DNA of 64,000 nucleotides from Flavobacterium sharifuzzamanii (GTDB lineage: Bacteria > Bacteroidota > Bacteroidia > Flavobacteriales > Flavobacteriaceae). The notes under the pieces were generated by a model. It searched no databases and was not told the origin of the DNA. It saw only the letters and a program-made list of their open reading frames with translations. This document shows, one piece after another, positions 43,515 to 53,250 of the stretch (the stretch's first letter is position 1; every line of letters starts with the position of its first letter). Position numbers and translations under genes: made by a program. Where the stretch lies: NCBI RefSeq assembly GCF_003254585.1, contig NZ_QJGZ01000036.1, positions 248,001 through 312,000 of the forward strand, given 5' to 3'.

Positions 43515-43555
43515 TAAAAAAGCTTTGCCAAAGTTTAAACTTTGAAAAAGCTACT
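43515..43555 (-). terminator. Terminator after the 43.6-kb lipoprotein gene
   Basis: The palindrome CAAAGTTTAAACTTTG with outer AGCTTT/AAAGCT arms is followed by a T-run on the minus strand. Confidence 0.8.
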
Positions 43556-43573
43556 AAGTAAAAATTGTTTTTT

Positions 43574-44191
43574 TTAACCAGCACATTTAACCCAAATATC
43601 TTTAGTGTGAATTACTTGCCAAACATTTTCTTTTTTTTCTAAGAATATTGAAATTCCATAAGGTAGTTCTTTTCGATAGCAATCAACTTGCATGTAGGCT
43701 TTTTTGTTGTCTTCTGAAAATATTGGGATTGATAATATTATATATTCCTCAGCCTTGTCAATTTTTGAGACGGAAATTGTTTTTAACTTTTTTGATATCT
43801 TTCGCGGTAATGTGTATGTTAAAAAACAATTGTTTTGTTCTGCAAAGTTTATAGAATCCCTGCTACTGAATATTTTTTCTCCTTTTAAATTGGTGTTTAA
43901 TAGCATTTGGATATAAATTTCCGTGTTTTGGAGAATAATTGGCAACCTTGGTGGAAGTTTTACCACTGATGGTTTTGTTGGTTCTGCGTATATGTCCTCG
44001 GTACTGATCTTAAGTTTCTTAAAACTGTTGCAAACTGCGTAAGAGTTTTTAGAATTCTCAATACGGTTTTGTTTAATAAAAGTTTCTACGATTTTATCAG
44101 TTTCAATCTTTCTAATTTTTTCATTATCAGAGCAATCATTTTTACTGCAACTTGTTATAATTAAAATTAGAAAGATTGTGATTTTTTTCAT
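43574..44191 (-). CDS. Hypothetical lipoprotein, 205 residues
   Basis: Lipobox TSC at about residue 15 (LILIITSCSKND) marks a lipoprotein. The mature protein has conserved-looking blocks such as KVVKLPPRLPIILQNTEIYI and YILLSIPIFSEDNKKAYMQVDCY, followed by LEKKENVWQVIHTKDIWVKCAG, which resembles the terminal strand pair of small secreted proteins with a conserved end. No domain was recognised. It lies 28 bases downstream of the RimB-RimK gene on the same strand. Confidence 0.7.
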   Translation of the reverse strand: MKKITIFLILIITSCSKNDCSDNEKIRKIETDKIVETFIKQNRIENSKNSYAVCNSFKKLKISTEDIYAEPTKPSVVKLPPRLPIILQNTEIYIQMLLNTNLKGEKIFSSRDSINFAEQNNCFLTYTLPRKISKKLKTISVSKIDKAEEYIILSIPIFSEDNKKAYMQVDCYRKELPYGISIFLEKKENVWQVIHTKDIWVKCAG

Positions 44192-44219
44192 TGATGAAAT
44201 ACTGAAAAAGGCTAATTAA

Positions 44220-45587
44220 TTATAATTTAAAATTCTTTTCAATCGCTCTAATCATTTCTCCTGCCACATCTTTATTGGTTGCACCTTCAATTCCTTCAAG
44301 ACCAGGGGAAGAGTTTACTTCAAGCAATAACGGACCTTTAGAAGAACGAATAATATCAACACCAGCTACTTTTAAGTCCATTGCCTTTGCCGCTTTTATA
44401 GCGATCTTTTTCTCTTCGGCCGTAACTTTGATTACAGATGCAGTTCCGCCAAGATGAATGTTTGCTCTAAATTCGCCAGGCATAGCTTCACGCTGGATTG
44501 CGGCAACCACTTTTCCGTCGATTACAAAACAACGAATATCTTTTCCGTTGGCCTCTTTGATGAATTCTTGAACTAAAATGTTGGCATTTAAACTTTTGAA
44601 AGCATTAATAACGCTTTCTGCCGCTTTTTTGGTTTCGGCCAAAACAACCCCTTTTCCTTGTGTTCCTTCTAATAATTTTACAATTAAAGGTGAACCGCCA
44701 ACCATTTTGATAAGATTGTCTGTATCAAGTGGAGAATTAGCAAATCCTGTAGTTGGAATATCAATTCCGCTATTCAGTAACAATTGTAAAGAATATAGCT
44801 TATCTCTCGATTGCGTTATGGCTGTAGCTGAATTTAGTACAAATACTTTTAAGGCTTCAAACTGACGTGTCAAAGCACAACCATAAAAAGTAATGCTCGG
44901 ACGAATTCTCGGAATAATAGCATCAAACTCATTTAAGATTTTTCCCCCTCTGTAATGAATCTCTGGTTTTTTAGCGTCCAGTTTCATGTAGCATTCCTTG
45001 ATATTTAGGAAATGCATTTCGTGCCCACGCATTTCGCCGGCTTCCATAATTCTTTTATTGCTATATAGTTCTGGATTGCTAGCTAAGAGGCCAATTCGCA
45101 AACCTGTTTTTGCTTTTTCTGAATTTTGGTATAATTCTTTTAAAGATTCTGCTGTAGGCTGTCCTAAAAGATATTTTTGTTCGGGATCAACTAAAACCCT
45201 TCCGCTCATGGCTTCGCGCCCTAAAAGCATTCTAAATCCCATAGAATCACGATTAGTGAGAGTCATTTCGATTGGCCATTTGGCATCGCCGATCTTTAAG
45301 CTAGTTTGGATTACATAACGATGTTCTCTAAATCCGCTCGAACTTTTTACAATTCGCTTGTCAACCAAAGGTGCTTCACAATGAATAATGGTTTTGATAT
45401 TATTCTGAATCGGATTAATATCAAATTTAACCCAATTAGCATCATTTTTTATAAAAGGCGCTATGTTTAAAGCGTGCATTGCCGAAGTTTTGGCACCAGA
45501 ATCTACACGAGCCTTAATTGTCGGGATTCCAAGTTCTGGAAATGAGCACCATTCTTCGCTGCCTAAAATGACTTTGTTTTGAAGCAT
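44220..45587 (-). CDS. Fusion of RimB-like aspartic protease domain and RimK-type ATP-grasp ligase
   Basis: A 455-residue two-domain protein. Residues about 1-145 resemble the RimB/DUF785 retropepsin-like domain, with [13 protein letters not shown] (catalytic Asp in VDSGAKT) and LLGREAM. Residues about 155-455 are an ATP-grasp ligase of the RimK type, with [14 protein letters not shown], the ATP-binding [16 protein letters not shown] and [16 protein letters not shown]. RimK adds glutamate to the C-terminus of ribosomal protein S6; RimB is proposed to process such tails. The fusion suggests one protein that adds and trims glutamate. Start at 45587 is the only good ATG. Confidence 0.85.
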   Translation of the reverse strand: MLQNKVILGSEEWCSFPELGIPTIKARVDSGAKTSAMHALNIAPFIKNDANWVKFDINPIQNNIKTIIHCEAPLVDKRIVKSSSGFREHRYVIQTSLKIGDAKWPIEMTLTNRDSMGFRMLLGREAMSGRVLVDPEQKYLLGQPTAESLKELYQNSEKAKTGLRIGLLASNPELYSNKRIMEAGEMRGHEMHFLNIKECYMKLDAKKPEIHYRGGKILNEFDAIIPRIRPSITFYGCALTRQFEALKVFVLNSATAITQSRDKLYSLQLLLNSGIDIPTTGFANSPLDTDNLIKMVGGSPLIVKLLEGTQGKGVVLAETKKAAESVINAFKSLNANILVQEFIKEANGKDIRCFVIDGKVVAAIQREAMPGEFRANIHLGGTASVIKVTAEEKKIAIKAAKAMDLKVAGVDIIRSSKGPLLLEVNSSPGLEGIEGATNKDVAGEMIRAIEKNFKL

Positions 45588-45663
45588 ATTTTGTTTTTTA
45601 TTATAGAATTTAAATTCAAAAATAGCTATTTGCTTTTACTAAAGATAGTGATTTTTAATAAAA

Positions 45664-45700
45664 AAAATACCCGTTATGTTATGAAAACGTAACGGGCATA
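45664..45700 (-). terminator. Terminator after clpC
   Basis: CCCGTTATGTT/AACGTAACGGG stem (one G-U in RNA) with a T-run on the minus strand, just past the clpC stop. Confidence 0.85.
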
Positions 45701-45727
45701 TTATGAATGTTATAAATTTTGACTAAT

Positions 45728-48274
45728 TTATTGATTCGTTGGCTCTTCGGCTTTATGGATTTCAACTGATAATTCTTGCGAATCATCTTTTAAGTCCATC
45801 ATGATTTCATCACCAGAATGTATTTTTGAAGTGATGATTTCTTCTGCTAACAAATCTTCAACATATTTCTGAATTGCTCTTTTAAGCGGTCTTGCTCCAA
45901 ATTGTTTGTCAAAACCTTTTTCGGCAATAAATGCTTTTGCTTTATCAGTTAAGCTTAATTTGTAGCCTAACTCTGCAATACGAGAATATAGTTTTTTCAA
46001 TTCGATTTCGATAATCAAATCGATATCAGCTTTTTCTAGTGCGTTGAATACAATTACGTCATCAATTCTGTTTAAGAACTCAGGAGCAAAAGTTTTCTTC
46101 AGTGCGTTTTCGATAATGCTTTTTGAGTTTTCATCAGCCTGAGCTGTTCTCGCTGCAGTTCCGAATCCAACACCTTGTCCGAAATCTTTCAACTGACGAG
46201 CACCAACGTTAGAGGTCATGATAATGATAGTGTTTTTAAAGTCAATTTTACGACCTAAACTATCCGTTAAATATCCGTCATCTAACACTTGAAGCATCAT
46301 ATTGAACACATCTGGATGCGCTTTTTCGATTTCATCTAAAAGAACCACACAGTAAGGTTTTCTACGAACTTTCTCAGTCAATTGACCACCTTCTTCGTAA
46401 CCAACGTATCCTGGAGGCGCTCCAACTAAACGAGAAATCGCAAATTTCTCCATGTATTCACTCATATCGATACGAACTAAAGCATCTTCAGAATCAAATA
46501 ATTCTTTTGCTAATACTTTAGCCAATTGTGTTTTACCAACTCCAGTCTGACCTAAGAAAATGAATGAACCAATTGGTTTGTTCGGATCTTTAAGTCCAGC
46601 TCTGTTACGTTGAATAGAACGAGCGATTTTAAGAACTGCTTCATTTTGACCAATTACTTTATTTTGAATCAATTCAGGTAATTGGGCCAATTTGTTGCTT
46701 TCTGTTTGTGCAATTCTGTTTACAGGAATTCCAGTCATCATAGAAACAACATCGGCTACATTATCTTCTGTAACTTCAATTCTGTTGTTTTTAGAATCTT
46801 CTTCCCATTGCTCTTGTGCTAAAGCAAGATCTTTTTCGATACGTTTTTCATCATCGCGAAGTTTGGCCGCTTCTTCATATTTTTGTTTTTTAACAACCAT
46901 ATTTTTCATTTCGCGAACTTCTTCCAACTGACGTTCTAGATCCAAAATTTGTTTCGGAACATCGATGTTAGTGATATGCACGCGTGAACCAGCCTCATCC
47001 ATAGCATCAATCGCTTTGTCTGGTAAGAAACGCTCAGACATATATCTGTTCGTTAGCTTAACGCAGGCTTCAATAGCTTCTGGAGTATAACTTACGTTAT
47101 GGTGATCTTCGTATTTATCTTTTACGTTATTCAAAATAGCGATTGTTTCTTCAACAGAAGTTGGCTCAACAATTACTTTTTGAAAACGTCTTTCTAAAGC
47201 ACCATCTTTCTCAATATATTGTCTGTACTCGTCAAGAGTTGTAGCACCAATACATTGGATTTCACCTCTAGCTAATGCAGGTTTGAACATGTTTGAAGCG
47301 TCAAGCGAACCAGTTGCTCCTCCAGCTCCTACAATAGTATGGATCTCGTCTATAAAAAGAATAATATCATCGTTTTTCTCAAGCTCGTTCATTACGGCTT
47401 TCATTCTTTCTTCAAATTGTCCTCTGTATTTAGTTCCAGCAACTAAGCTTGCAAGATCTAAAGTAACAACACGTTTGTGGAAAAGAATACGAGACACTTT
47501 CTTTTGGATGATGCGTAGAGCAAGTCCTTCTGCAATAGCAGATTTACCAACTCCAGGTTCTCCAATAAGAAGCGGATTGTTCTTTTTTCTACGGCTTAAA
47601 ATTTGCGATACACGCTCAATTTCTTTTTCTCGTCCTACAACAGGGTCTAATTTTCCCTCTTCAGCCATTTCTGTTAAATCTCTCCCAAAATTATCTAAAA
47701 CAGGAGTTTTTGATTTTTTGTTTGACTTATTGGCGGGATTATTAAAGCTGCTTTCTTTTAGACTGTCATCTTGTCCTGAATCGTCATTGTACGATTCGTT
47801 TCTTGGCAAGTTTTCTAAGAATTCTTCTTCGTTTGGAGTCATATTTAAGTACTGTTCTTTAGCTACGTCATAATCTATTTTTAGTTTATTCAGCAGCTTG
47901 GTTGTTGGATCGTTTTCGTTTCTCAAGATACATAACAGCAAATGTGCCGTGCTAATCGATGAACTTTGAAATACTTTTGCTTCAAGAAAAGTGGTCTTCA
48001 GGGCTCTTTCGGCCTGTCGGGTAAGATGAAGGTTTTTCTTTTCTGCATTTACTTCAACGCTCAGGTTGGCAGGGCTCAGTATTTCTACTTTTCTGCGTAA
48101 ATGATCTAAATCGACAGCTAGGTTATTAAGTATATGAATAGCTTTTCCGTTACCATCTCTTAAAATACCTAGCATAAGATGTTCTGTACCAATAAAGTCG
48201 TGCCCTAGACGTAGAGCTTCCTCTTTACTGTACGTAATAACATCTTTTACTCTTGGTGAAAAATTATCATCCAT
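45728..48274 (-). CDS. clpC: ClpC-type ATP-dependent Clp protease ATPase subunit
   Basis: An 848-residue AAA+ unfoldase that feeds substrates to ClpP. The N-terminal Clp_N repeats (about 1-150: RVKDVITYSKEEALRLGHDFIGTEHLMLGIL) are followed by AAA1 (Walker A GEPGVGKSA, Walker B LFIDEIHTIVGAG). A middle UVR-like coiled coil (QKYEEAAKLRDDEKRIEKDL) and AAA2 (GQTGVGKTQ, LLDEIEKAH, YGGV-like arginine finger region) complete it. The UVR-type insert and short middle domain separate ClpC from ClpB. It is divergent from gyrA with a 258-base spacer. Confidence 0.93.
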   Translation of the reverse strand: MDDNFSPRVKDVITYSKEEALRLGHDFIGTEHLMLGILRDGNGKAIHILNNLAVDLDHLRRKVEILSPANLSVEVNAEKKNLHLTRQAERALKTTFLEAKVFQSSSISTAHLLLCILRNENDPTTKLLNKLKIDYDVAKEQYLNMTPNEEEFLENLPRNESYNDDSGQDDSLKESSFNNPANKSNKKSKTPVLDNFGRDLTEMAEEGKLDPVVGREKEIERVSQILSRRKKNNPLLIGEPGVGKSAIAEGLALRIIQKKVSRILFHKRVVTLDLASLVAGTKYRGQFEERMKAVMNELEKNDDIILFIDEIHTIVGAGGATGSLDASNMFKPALARGEIQCIGATTLDEYRQYIEKDGALERRFQKVIVEPTSVEETIAILNNVKDKYEDHHNVSYTPEAIEACVKLTNRYMSERFLPDKAIDAMDEAGSRVHITNIDVPKQILDLERQLEEVREMKNMVVKKQKYEEAAKLRDDEKRIEKDLALAQEQWEEDSKNNRIEVTEDNVADVVSMMTGIPVNRIAQTESNKLAQLPELIQNKVIGQNEAVLKIARSIQRNRAGLKDPNKPIGSFIFLGQTGVGKTQLAKVLAKELFDSEDALVRIDMSEYMEKFAISRLVGAPPGYVGYEEGGQLTEKVRRKPYCVVLLDEIEKAHPDVFNMMLQVLDDGYLTDSLGRKIDFKNTIIIMTSNVGARQLKDFGQGVGFGTAARTAQADENSKSIIENALKKTFAPEFLNRIDDVIVFNALEKADIDLIIEIELKKLYSRIAELGYKLSLTDKAKAFIAEKGFDKQFGARPLKRAIQKYVEDLLAEEIITSKIHSGDEIMMDLKDDSQELSVEIHKAEEPTNQ

Positions 48275-48532
48275 AATATATAATTGGTATTGTAAATTTA
48301 GTGAATTACAGTTTTAAAAACAAAAACCGTACCCTTCGAAATCTCCTGTCAGCTAATAGACGAAAAAATAGACAATAAAAGAGTTAAAAAACGTTTAATT
48401 TATTAACTAAAAGACAAAATAAAGTTGTTAATAAATCATTGAAATAAGTGTAAGGAAATAGCTGAAAAAATTTCAAAAAAACGTATCTTGGCACGCTTTG
48501 AAAACTAATATAATTATTTAATATAACAACTT

Positions 48533-51175
48533 ATGTCTGAAGGAGAAAAGTTAATTCCTATTAACATAGAGGATGAAATGAAGTCAGCTTACATCGATTA
48601 TTCGATGTCAGTAATTGTATCGAGAGCACTTCCTGATGTTAGAGATGGCTTGAAACCAGTGCATCGAAGAGTTCTTTACGGAATGTATGATTTAGGTGTA
48701 ACATCAAGATCTGCCCACAAAAAGTCTGCGAGAATTGTAGGGGAGGTTCTGGGTAAGTATCACCCGCACGGTGATACCTCTGTTTATGACGCAATGGTGC
48801 GTATGGCGCAGGAATGGAGTATGCGTTATTTATTAGTTGACGGACAAGGTAATTTTGGTTCTGTCGATGGAGACAGTCCTGCAGCAATGCGTTATACTGA
48901 GGCCAGAATGCGCAAAATTTCTGAAGAGATTATGGCAGATATCGAAAAAGAAACAGTTGATTTTCAATTGAACTTTGACGATACCATATATGAGCCAAAA
49001 GTAATGCCGACAAGAGTTCCTACTTTATTAGTAAATGGAGCAACAGGTATTGCAGTTGGTATGGCGACTAATATGCCGCCACACAATTTAACTGAAGTTA
49101 TCAATGGTACTTTGGCGTATCTTGATAATAACGATATTGAAGTAGATGAGTTAATGACTCATATTAAAGCTCCAGATTTCCCTACTGGAGGTATTATTTA
49201 TGGATACGAAGGTGTTCGTGAAGCTTTTAAAACGGGTAGAGGACGTATTGTAATGCGTGCTAAAGTTGGTTTTGAAGAAGTTGACGGAAGAGAATGCATC
49301 ATCGTTACCGAGATTCCATACCAGGTTAACAAAGCCGAAATGATCAAACGTACGGCTGATTTGGTTAATGAGAAAAAAATCGAAGGTATTGCCAATATCC
49401 GTGACGAGTCGGATAGAAGCGGTATGCGTATCGTTTACATCTTAAAACGTGATGCTACGCCAAACGTAGTTTTAAATACTTTATACAAATACACTCAACT
49501 TCAGTCTTCTTTTAGTGTAAACAATATTGCATTAGTAAAAGGACGTCCTCAATTATTGAATCTGAAAGATATGATTCACTACTTTATTGAGCACCGTCAT
49601 GATGTAGTAGTAAGAAGAACGCAGTTTGAATTGCGTAAAGCTGAAGAAAGAGCGCATATTTTAGAAGGATTAATTATTGCTTCTGATAATATCGATGAAG
49701 TAATTGCGTTAATTAGAGGGTCTAAAAATACGGACGAAGCGAGAGAGAAATTAATCGAAAGATTTAAATTATCAGATATTCAGGCTCGTGCAATTGTTGA
49801 GATGCGTTTACGTCAGTTAACAGGTCTGGAGCAAGATAAATTAAGAGCTGAGTTTGATGAATTGATGAAGTTAATTGAACATTTGAAAGCTTTATTGGCA
49901 GATGTAAATTTAAGAATTGATTTAATCAAAGAAGAGCTTACGGAAATCCGTGATAAATATGGTGATGACCGTCGTTCTCAAATTGAGTATTCTGGTGGAG
50001 ATGTAAGTATTGAAGATTTAATTGCTGACGAAAATGTAGTTATTACTATTTCGCACGCAGGTTATATCAAACGTACAAACTTATCTGAGTACAAAACTCA
50101 AAACAGAGGTGGAGTTGGACAGAAGAGCGCTGGTACAAGAGATCAAGATTTCTTAGAGCACATGTTCGTGGCGACAAACCACCAATATATGATGTTCTTT
50201 ACCCAAAAAGGAAAATGTTTCTGGATGCGTGTTTATGAAATTCCAGAAGGAAGTAAAACCGCAAAAGGTAGAGCAATTCAGAACTTGGTAAACATTGAAA
50301 GCGATGATAAAGTAAAAGCTTTCATTTGTACACAAGATTTAAAAGACAAAGATTATATCAATACGCATAATCTTGTAATGGTGACAAAACAAGGTCAGGT
50401 GAAGAAAACTTCTTTAGAGAAATATTCTAAACCAAGAGCAAATGGAGTTGCGGCTATTACAATTAAAGAAGGAGATGAGTTGCTTGGGGCTCAGTTAACA
50501 AACGGAGAGAGCCAAATTATCTTAGCAGTTAAATCTGGTAAATTAGTTCGTTTTGAAGAAACTAAAACACGTCCGATGGGAAGAACGGCTTCTGGAGTTC
50601 GAGGTATTACCTTGAAAGATGAAACTGATGAAGTAATCGGAATGGTTACAGTGGATAAAAATGATATTACCGAATCTCAAATCTTAGTTGTAACTGAAAA
50701 TGGATACGGAAAACGTACTAAATTAGTTGACGAAGACGGAGAAGATGTGTACAGAATTACAAACCGTGGAGGTAAAGGGGTTAAAACGCTTAACATCACG
50801 GAGAAAACAGGTAAACTAATTTCTATTAATGCGGTAACAGATGCAGATGATTTAATGATTATCAACAAATCTGGATTAACCATTAGAATGGCAATTGAAG
50901 ATTTACGTGTTATGGGACGTGCTACTCAAGGTGTTAGATTGATTAACCTTAAAGGTAAAGATTCTATCGCTGCTGTAACTACGGTAATGAAAGACGACGC
51001 TGAAGAAGTTATTGTTGATGAAGACGGTAATGTTATCGAAACTGTAATTGAAAGAGTTAAGCCAGATCTAGAAGTTCTTGAAGATGACGGATCTGTAGAA
51101 GAGGACGAAGACTCTGATGATGAAGTAGAAGATGAAGACGATGCTGAAGGAGAAGATGAAGAGTCTGAAGAATAA
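48533..51175 (+). CDS. gyrA: DNA gyrase subunit A
   Basis: GyrA breaks and rejoins DNA for supercoiling with GyrB. The 880-residue protein has the winged-helix/tower domain (about 1-500), with catalytic Tyr121 (AAMRYTEAR) and the quinolone region [10 protein letters not shown], where Thr82 and Asp86 correspond to Ser83 and Asp87 of E. coli. Six C-terminal beta-pinwheel blades follow (with QxRGGxG-like [12 protein letters not shown] as the GyrA box). The protein ends in a very acidic tail (about 845-880). Thr at position 82 is the normal residue in related flavobacteria, not by itself a resistance sign. Confidence 0.97.
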   Translation: MSEGEKLIPINIEDEMKSAYIDYSMSVIVSRALPDVRDGLKPVHRRVLYGMYDLGVTSRSAHKKSARIVGEVLGKYHPHGDTSVYDAMVRMAQEWSMRYLLVDGQGNFGSVDGDSPAAMRYTEARMRKISEEIMADIEKETVDFQLNFDDTIYEPKVMPTRVPTLLVNGATGIAVGMATNMPPHNLTEVINGTLAYLDNNDIEVDELMTHIKAPDFPTGGIIYGYEGVREAFKTGRGRIVMRAKVGFEEVDGRECIIVTEIPYQVNKAEMIKRTADLVNEKKIEGIANIRDESDRSGMRIVYILKRDATPNVVLNTLYKYTQLQSSFSVNNIALVKGRPQLLNLKDMIHYFIEHRHDVVVRRTQFELRKAEERAHILEGLIIASDNIDEVIALIRGSKNTDEAREKLIERFKLSDIQARAIVEMRLRQLTGLEQDKLRAEFDELMKLIEHLKALLADVNLRIDLIKEELTEIRDKYGDDRRSQIEYSGGDVSIEDLIADENVVITISHAGYIKRTNLSEYKTQNRGGVGQKSAGTRDQDFLEHMFVATNHQYMMFFTQKGKCFWMRVYEIPEGSKTAKGRAIQNLVNIESDDKVKAFICTQDLKDKDYINTHNLVMVTKQGQVKKTSLEKYSKPRANGVAAITIKEGDELLGAQLTNGESQIILAVKSGKLVRFEETKTRPMGRTASGVRGITLKDETDEVIGMVTVDKNDITESQILVVTENGYGKRTKLVDEDGEDVYRITNRGGKGVKTLNITEKTGKLISINAVTDADDLMIINKSGLTIRMAIEDLRVMGRATQGVRLINLKGKDSIAAVTTVMKDDAEEVIVDEDGNVIETVIERVKPDLEVLEDDGSVEEDEDSDDEVEDEDDAEGEDEESEE

Positions 51176-51211
51176 GTAAAAACAAAAAATTAAATACAAA
51201 TAAATACCATT

Positions 51212-52480
51212 ATGAAAAGTAAATATGTAATACTTGCATCAGCATTACTGATCTCTGTAGCTACGTTTGCTCAAAAAGATCAAATTAAAAATGCTGAAAA
51301 GGCATTAAAGGGCGGAGATGCGCAAGGTGCTCTTGCTCAATTAAAAGATGCAGAGAATTTAATTGTAAATGCTAAAGATACTGAGCAGGCTCAATATTAT
51401 TTCGTTCAAGGAAATGCTTTTCTTGAGCTTGCAAACAAAAAAGTTGAAGAAGGTAAAAACTTGTTAGCAGCAGCAGATAGCTACAAAAAATTAATTGATG
51501 TAGAGAAAACTTCTGGAAAGCAAAAATATTCTACGCAAGCAGCAGCATCAATTACTGAAATTAAAGGATTGTTGATCAATTCTGCAATTGCAGATACACA
51601 GGCAAGCAAACATGTTGATGGCGCAAAAAAATTGTACCAAGCATATGAATTGGACAAAAAAGATACTATCAACTTGTATTATGCGGCTTCTACAGCTGTA
51701 AATTCACAAGATTATGATCTTGCTTTGCCAATGTATGAGGAGTTGAAAAAATTAAACTACTCAGGGAAAGGAACTTTGTATTTGGCTTCAAACAAAGCTA
51801 ATGGAAACGAAGATAACTTTGCTAATGCTAAAGAAAGAGATCTAGCTGTTAAATTAGGAACTCACGAAAAACCTAAAACTGAAGCTATTCCTTCTAAAAG
51901 AGGTGAAATCTACAAAAACTTAGCATTAATCTTAGTGCAAAAAGGACGTACAGAAGATGCGAAAAAAGCAATCGCTGATGCTAGAAAAGCAAATCCAGAC
52001 GATACTTCTTTAATTTTGACAGAGGCTAATTTGTATCTAGAGACTAAAGACTTCGATATGTACAAAAAATTAGTTAATGAGGCTTTAGAGAAAGATCCTA
52101 AAAATGCTGATTTAGTATTTAATTTAGGAGTAATTAGTGCTGGAGCTAAAAATACTGCTGACGCAGAAAAATATTACTTAAGAGCAATCGAAATCAACCC
52201 TGATTACACAAATGCTTACTTAAATCTTGCTGCTTTAAAATTAGAAGCTGAAAAACCAATTATTGACGAAATGAATAAATTGGGAACTTCTGCTAAAGAT
52301 ATGAAACGTTATGATGTTTTAAAAGCGCAAAGAGAATCAGTTTTCAAAGGGGTAATTCCTTACCTTAAAAAAGCAAATGAATTAGATCCTAAAAACGAGG
52401 ATGTTTCTAAAACATTATTAGGAGTTTACAATGCTCTTGAAATGACTGCAGAAGCTAAAGCTTTAAAAGCAAAAATGTAA
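51212..52480 (+). CDS. Exported TPR-repeat protein
   Basis: A 422-residue protein with a signal peptide (about 1-20, ending TFAQ). The mature part is alpha-helical, with TPR units recognisable at about 35-70, 225-260, 290-325 and 355-390 (for example NAYLNLAALKLEAEKPI, PDDTSLILTEANLYLETKD). It lies 36 bases after gyrA in the same direction and may be co-transcribed. A periplasmic scaffold role is inference. No domain beyond TPRs was seen. Confidence 0.82.
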   Translation: MKSKYVILASALLISVATFAQKDQIKNAEKALKGGDAQGALAQLKDAENLIVNAKDTEQAQYYFVQGNAFLELANKKVEEGKNLLAAADSYKKLIDVEKTSGKQKYSTQAAASITEIKGLLINSAIADTQASKHVDGAKKLYQAYELDKKDTINLYYAASTAVNSQDYDLALPMYEELKKLNYSGKGTLYLASNKANGNEDNFANAKERDLAVKLGTHEKPKTEAIPSKRGEIYKNLALILVQKGRTEDAKKAIADARKANPDDTSLILTEANLYLETKDFDMYKKLVNEALEKDPKNADLVFNLGVISAGAKNTADAEKYYLRAIEINPDYTNAYLNLAALKLEAEKPIIDEMNKLGTSAKDMKRYDVLKAQRESVFKGVIPYLKKANELDPKNEDVSKTLLGVYNALEMTAEAKALKAKM

Positions 52481-52506
52481 TTAATAGCTTTTTAAAATAA
52501 AGAAAA

Positions 52507-52538
52507 AACCATTCACCGCGGTGAATGGTTTTTTTTAT
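52507..52538. terminator. Terminator between the TPR gene and osmC
   Basis: AACCATTCACCG with CGGTGAATGGTT is a 24-bp perfect palindrome followed by eight Ts. It serves the plus-strand TPR gene and can also stop the convergent osmC. Confidence 0.93.
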
Positions 52539-52541
52539 GTT

Positions 52542-52961
52542 TTAGCCGATTAGTTCAGCAGATAAAGTAATGGTTGTGTTTAGCAGTTTTGAAATAGGGC
52601 AGATTTCTTTTGCTTTGGCAGCTGTTGCAGCAAATTGTTCAGCAGAAATTGAAGGAACTTTGCCTTTTAGATCTAAATGAATTAAAGTAATTGAACCATC
52701 TTCAAAAGTTACTGTAGCTTCTGTAGTTAAATCATCGGCGGTAAAACCAGCTTCGTTAAGTAAAAAGCTTAATTGCATTGTAAAACAGCCAGAATGAGCT
52801 GCAGCAACCAATTCTTCTGGATTTGTGCCCACACCGTCAGCAAATCTTGTTTTAAAAGACAATTGTGCATTATCTAAAGTTGTGCTTTGTGTGCTGATTG
52901 TTCCTTTTCCTTCCATACCGGTTCCTTTCCAGTTGGCGTGTGCTTTTCTTGTAAATTTCAT
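52542..52961 (-). CDS. OsmC-family organic hydroperoxide reductase
   Basis: A 139-residue peroxidase. Cys59 (AAHSGCFTMQ) and Cys121 (EICPISKLL) are the two catalytic cysteines. The N-terminal KAHANWKGTGMEGKGTIST and GTNPEELVAAAH are OsmC-like. OsmC enzymes reduce organic hydroperoxides with dihydrolipoamide or thiol partners. Convergent with the TPR gene; no regulator nearby. Confidence 0.9.
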   Translation of the reverse strand: MKFTRKAHANWKGTGMEGKGTISTQSTTLDNAQLSFKTRFADGVGTNPEELVAAAHSGCFTMQLSFLLNEAGFTADDLTTEATVTFEDGSITLIHLDLKGKVPSISAEQFAATAAKAKEICPISKLLNTTITLSAELIG

Positions 52962-53107
52962 ATTCTTCTTATTTAAAATTAGTATTAAATGTTATTTGCT
53001 TAGTTGCCAGATAATAGTGGTAACTCAAATATAATCAATATTTTGCAGAATAATTTTGTAAAATTTAATGAGATTGTTAAGTTTAGGGTTTAAGGTTGGA
53101 GTGAGTT

Positions 53108-53183
53108 TTAACCGCAAAGGGCGCAAAGATTTGCGCAAAGTTTGCAATGTCTTTAAGTAAATCTTTGCAGATTTTGCGTTAAA
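53108..53183. repeat. GCAAAG-type inverted repeat
   Basis: The arm ACCGCAAAGGGCGCAAAGAT (from 53111) and the inverse arm AATCTTTGCAGATTTTGCGTT (about 53160-53180) belong to the family seen at 16.4, 21.15 and 32.8 kb. Confidence 0.65.
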
Positions 53184-53198
53184 AAATAAGTACAAAAA

Positions 53199-53226
53199 AA
53201 AGTGTAACAATTGTTCGTTACACTTT
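53199..53226 (-). terminator. Terminator after the DUF349 gene
   Basis: AAAGTGTAAC/GTTACACTTT 10-bp perfect stem with the T-run on the minus strand. Confidence 0.9.
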
Positions 53227-53250
53227 ATTATTTTTAGAATTCGACTAGAA

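Noticed and set aside
47283..47873. 196-codon ORF antisense to clpC
   Set aside because: It is a reverse-strand shadow of conserved ClpC codons, with Ser-rich composition and no recognisable domain.
48760..48800. Possible quinolone-resistance allele in gyrA
   Set aside because: Thr82 is the normal residue in related flavobacteria to my knowledge, and the Asp86 position is unchanged.
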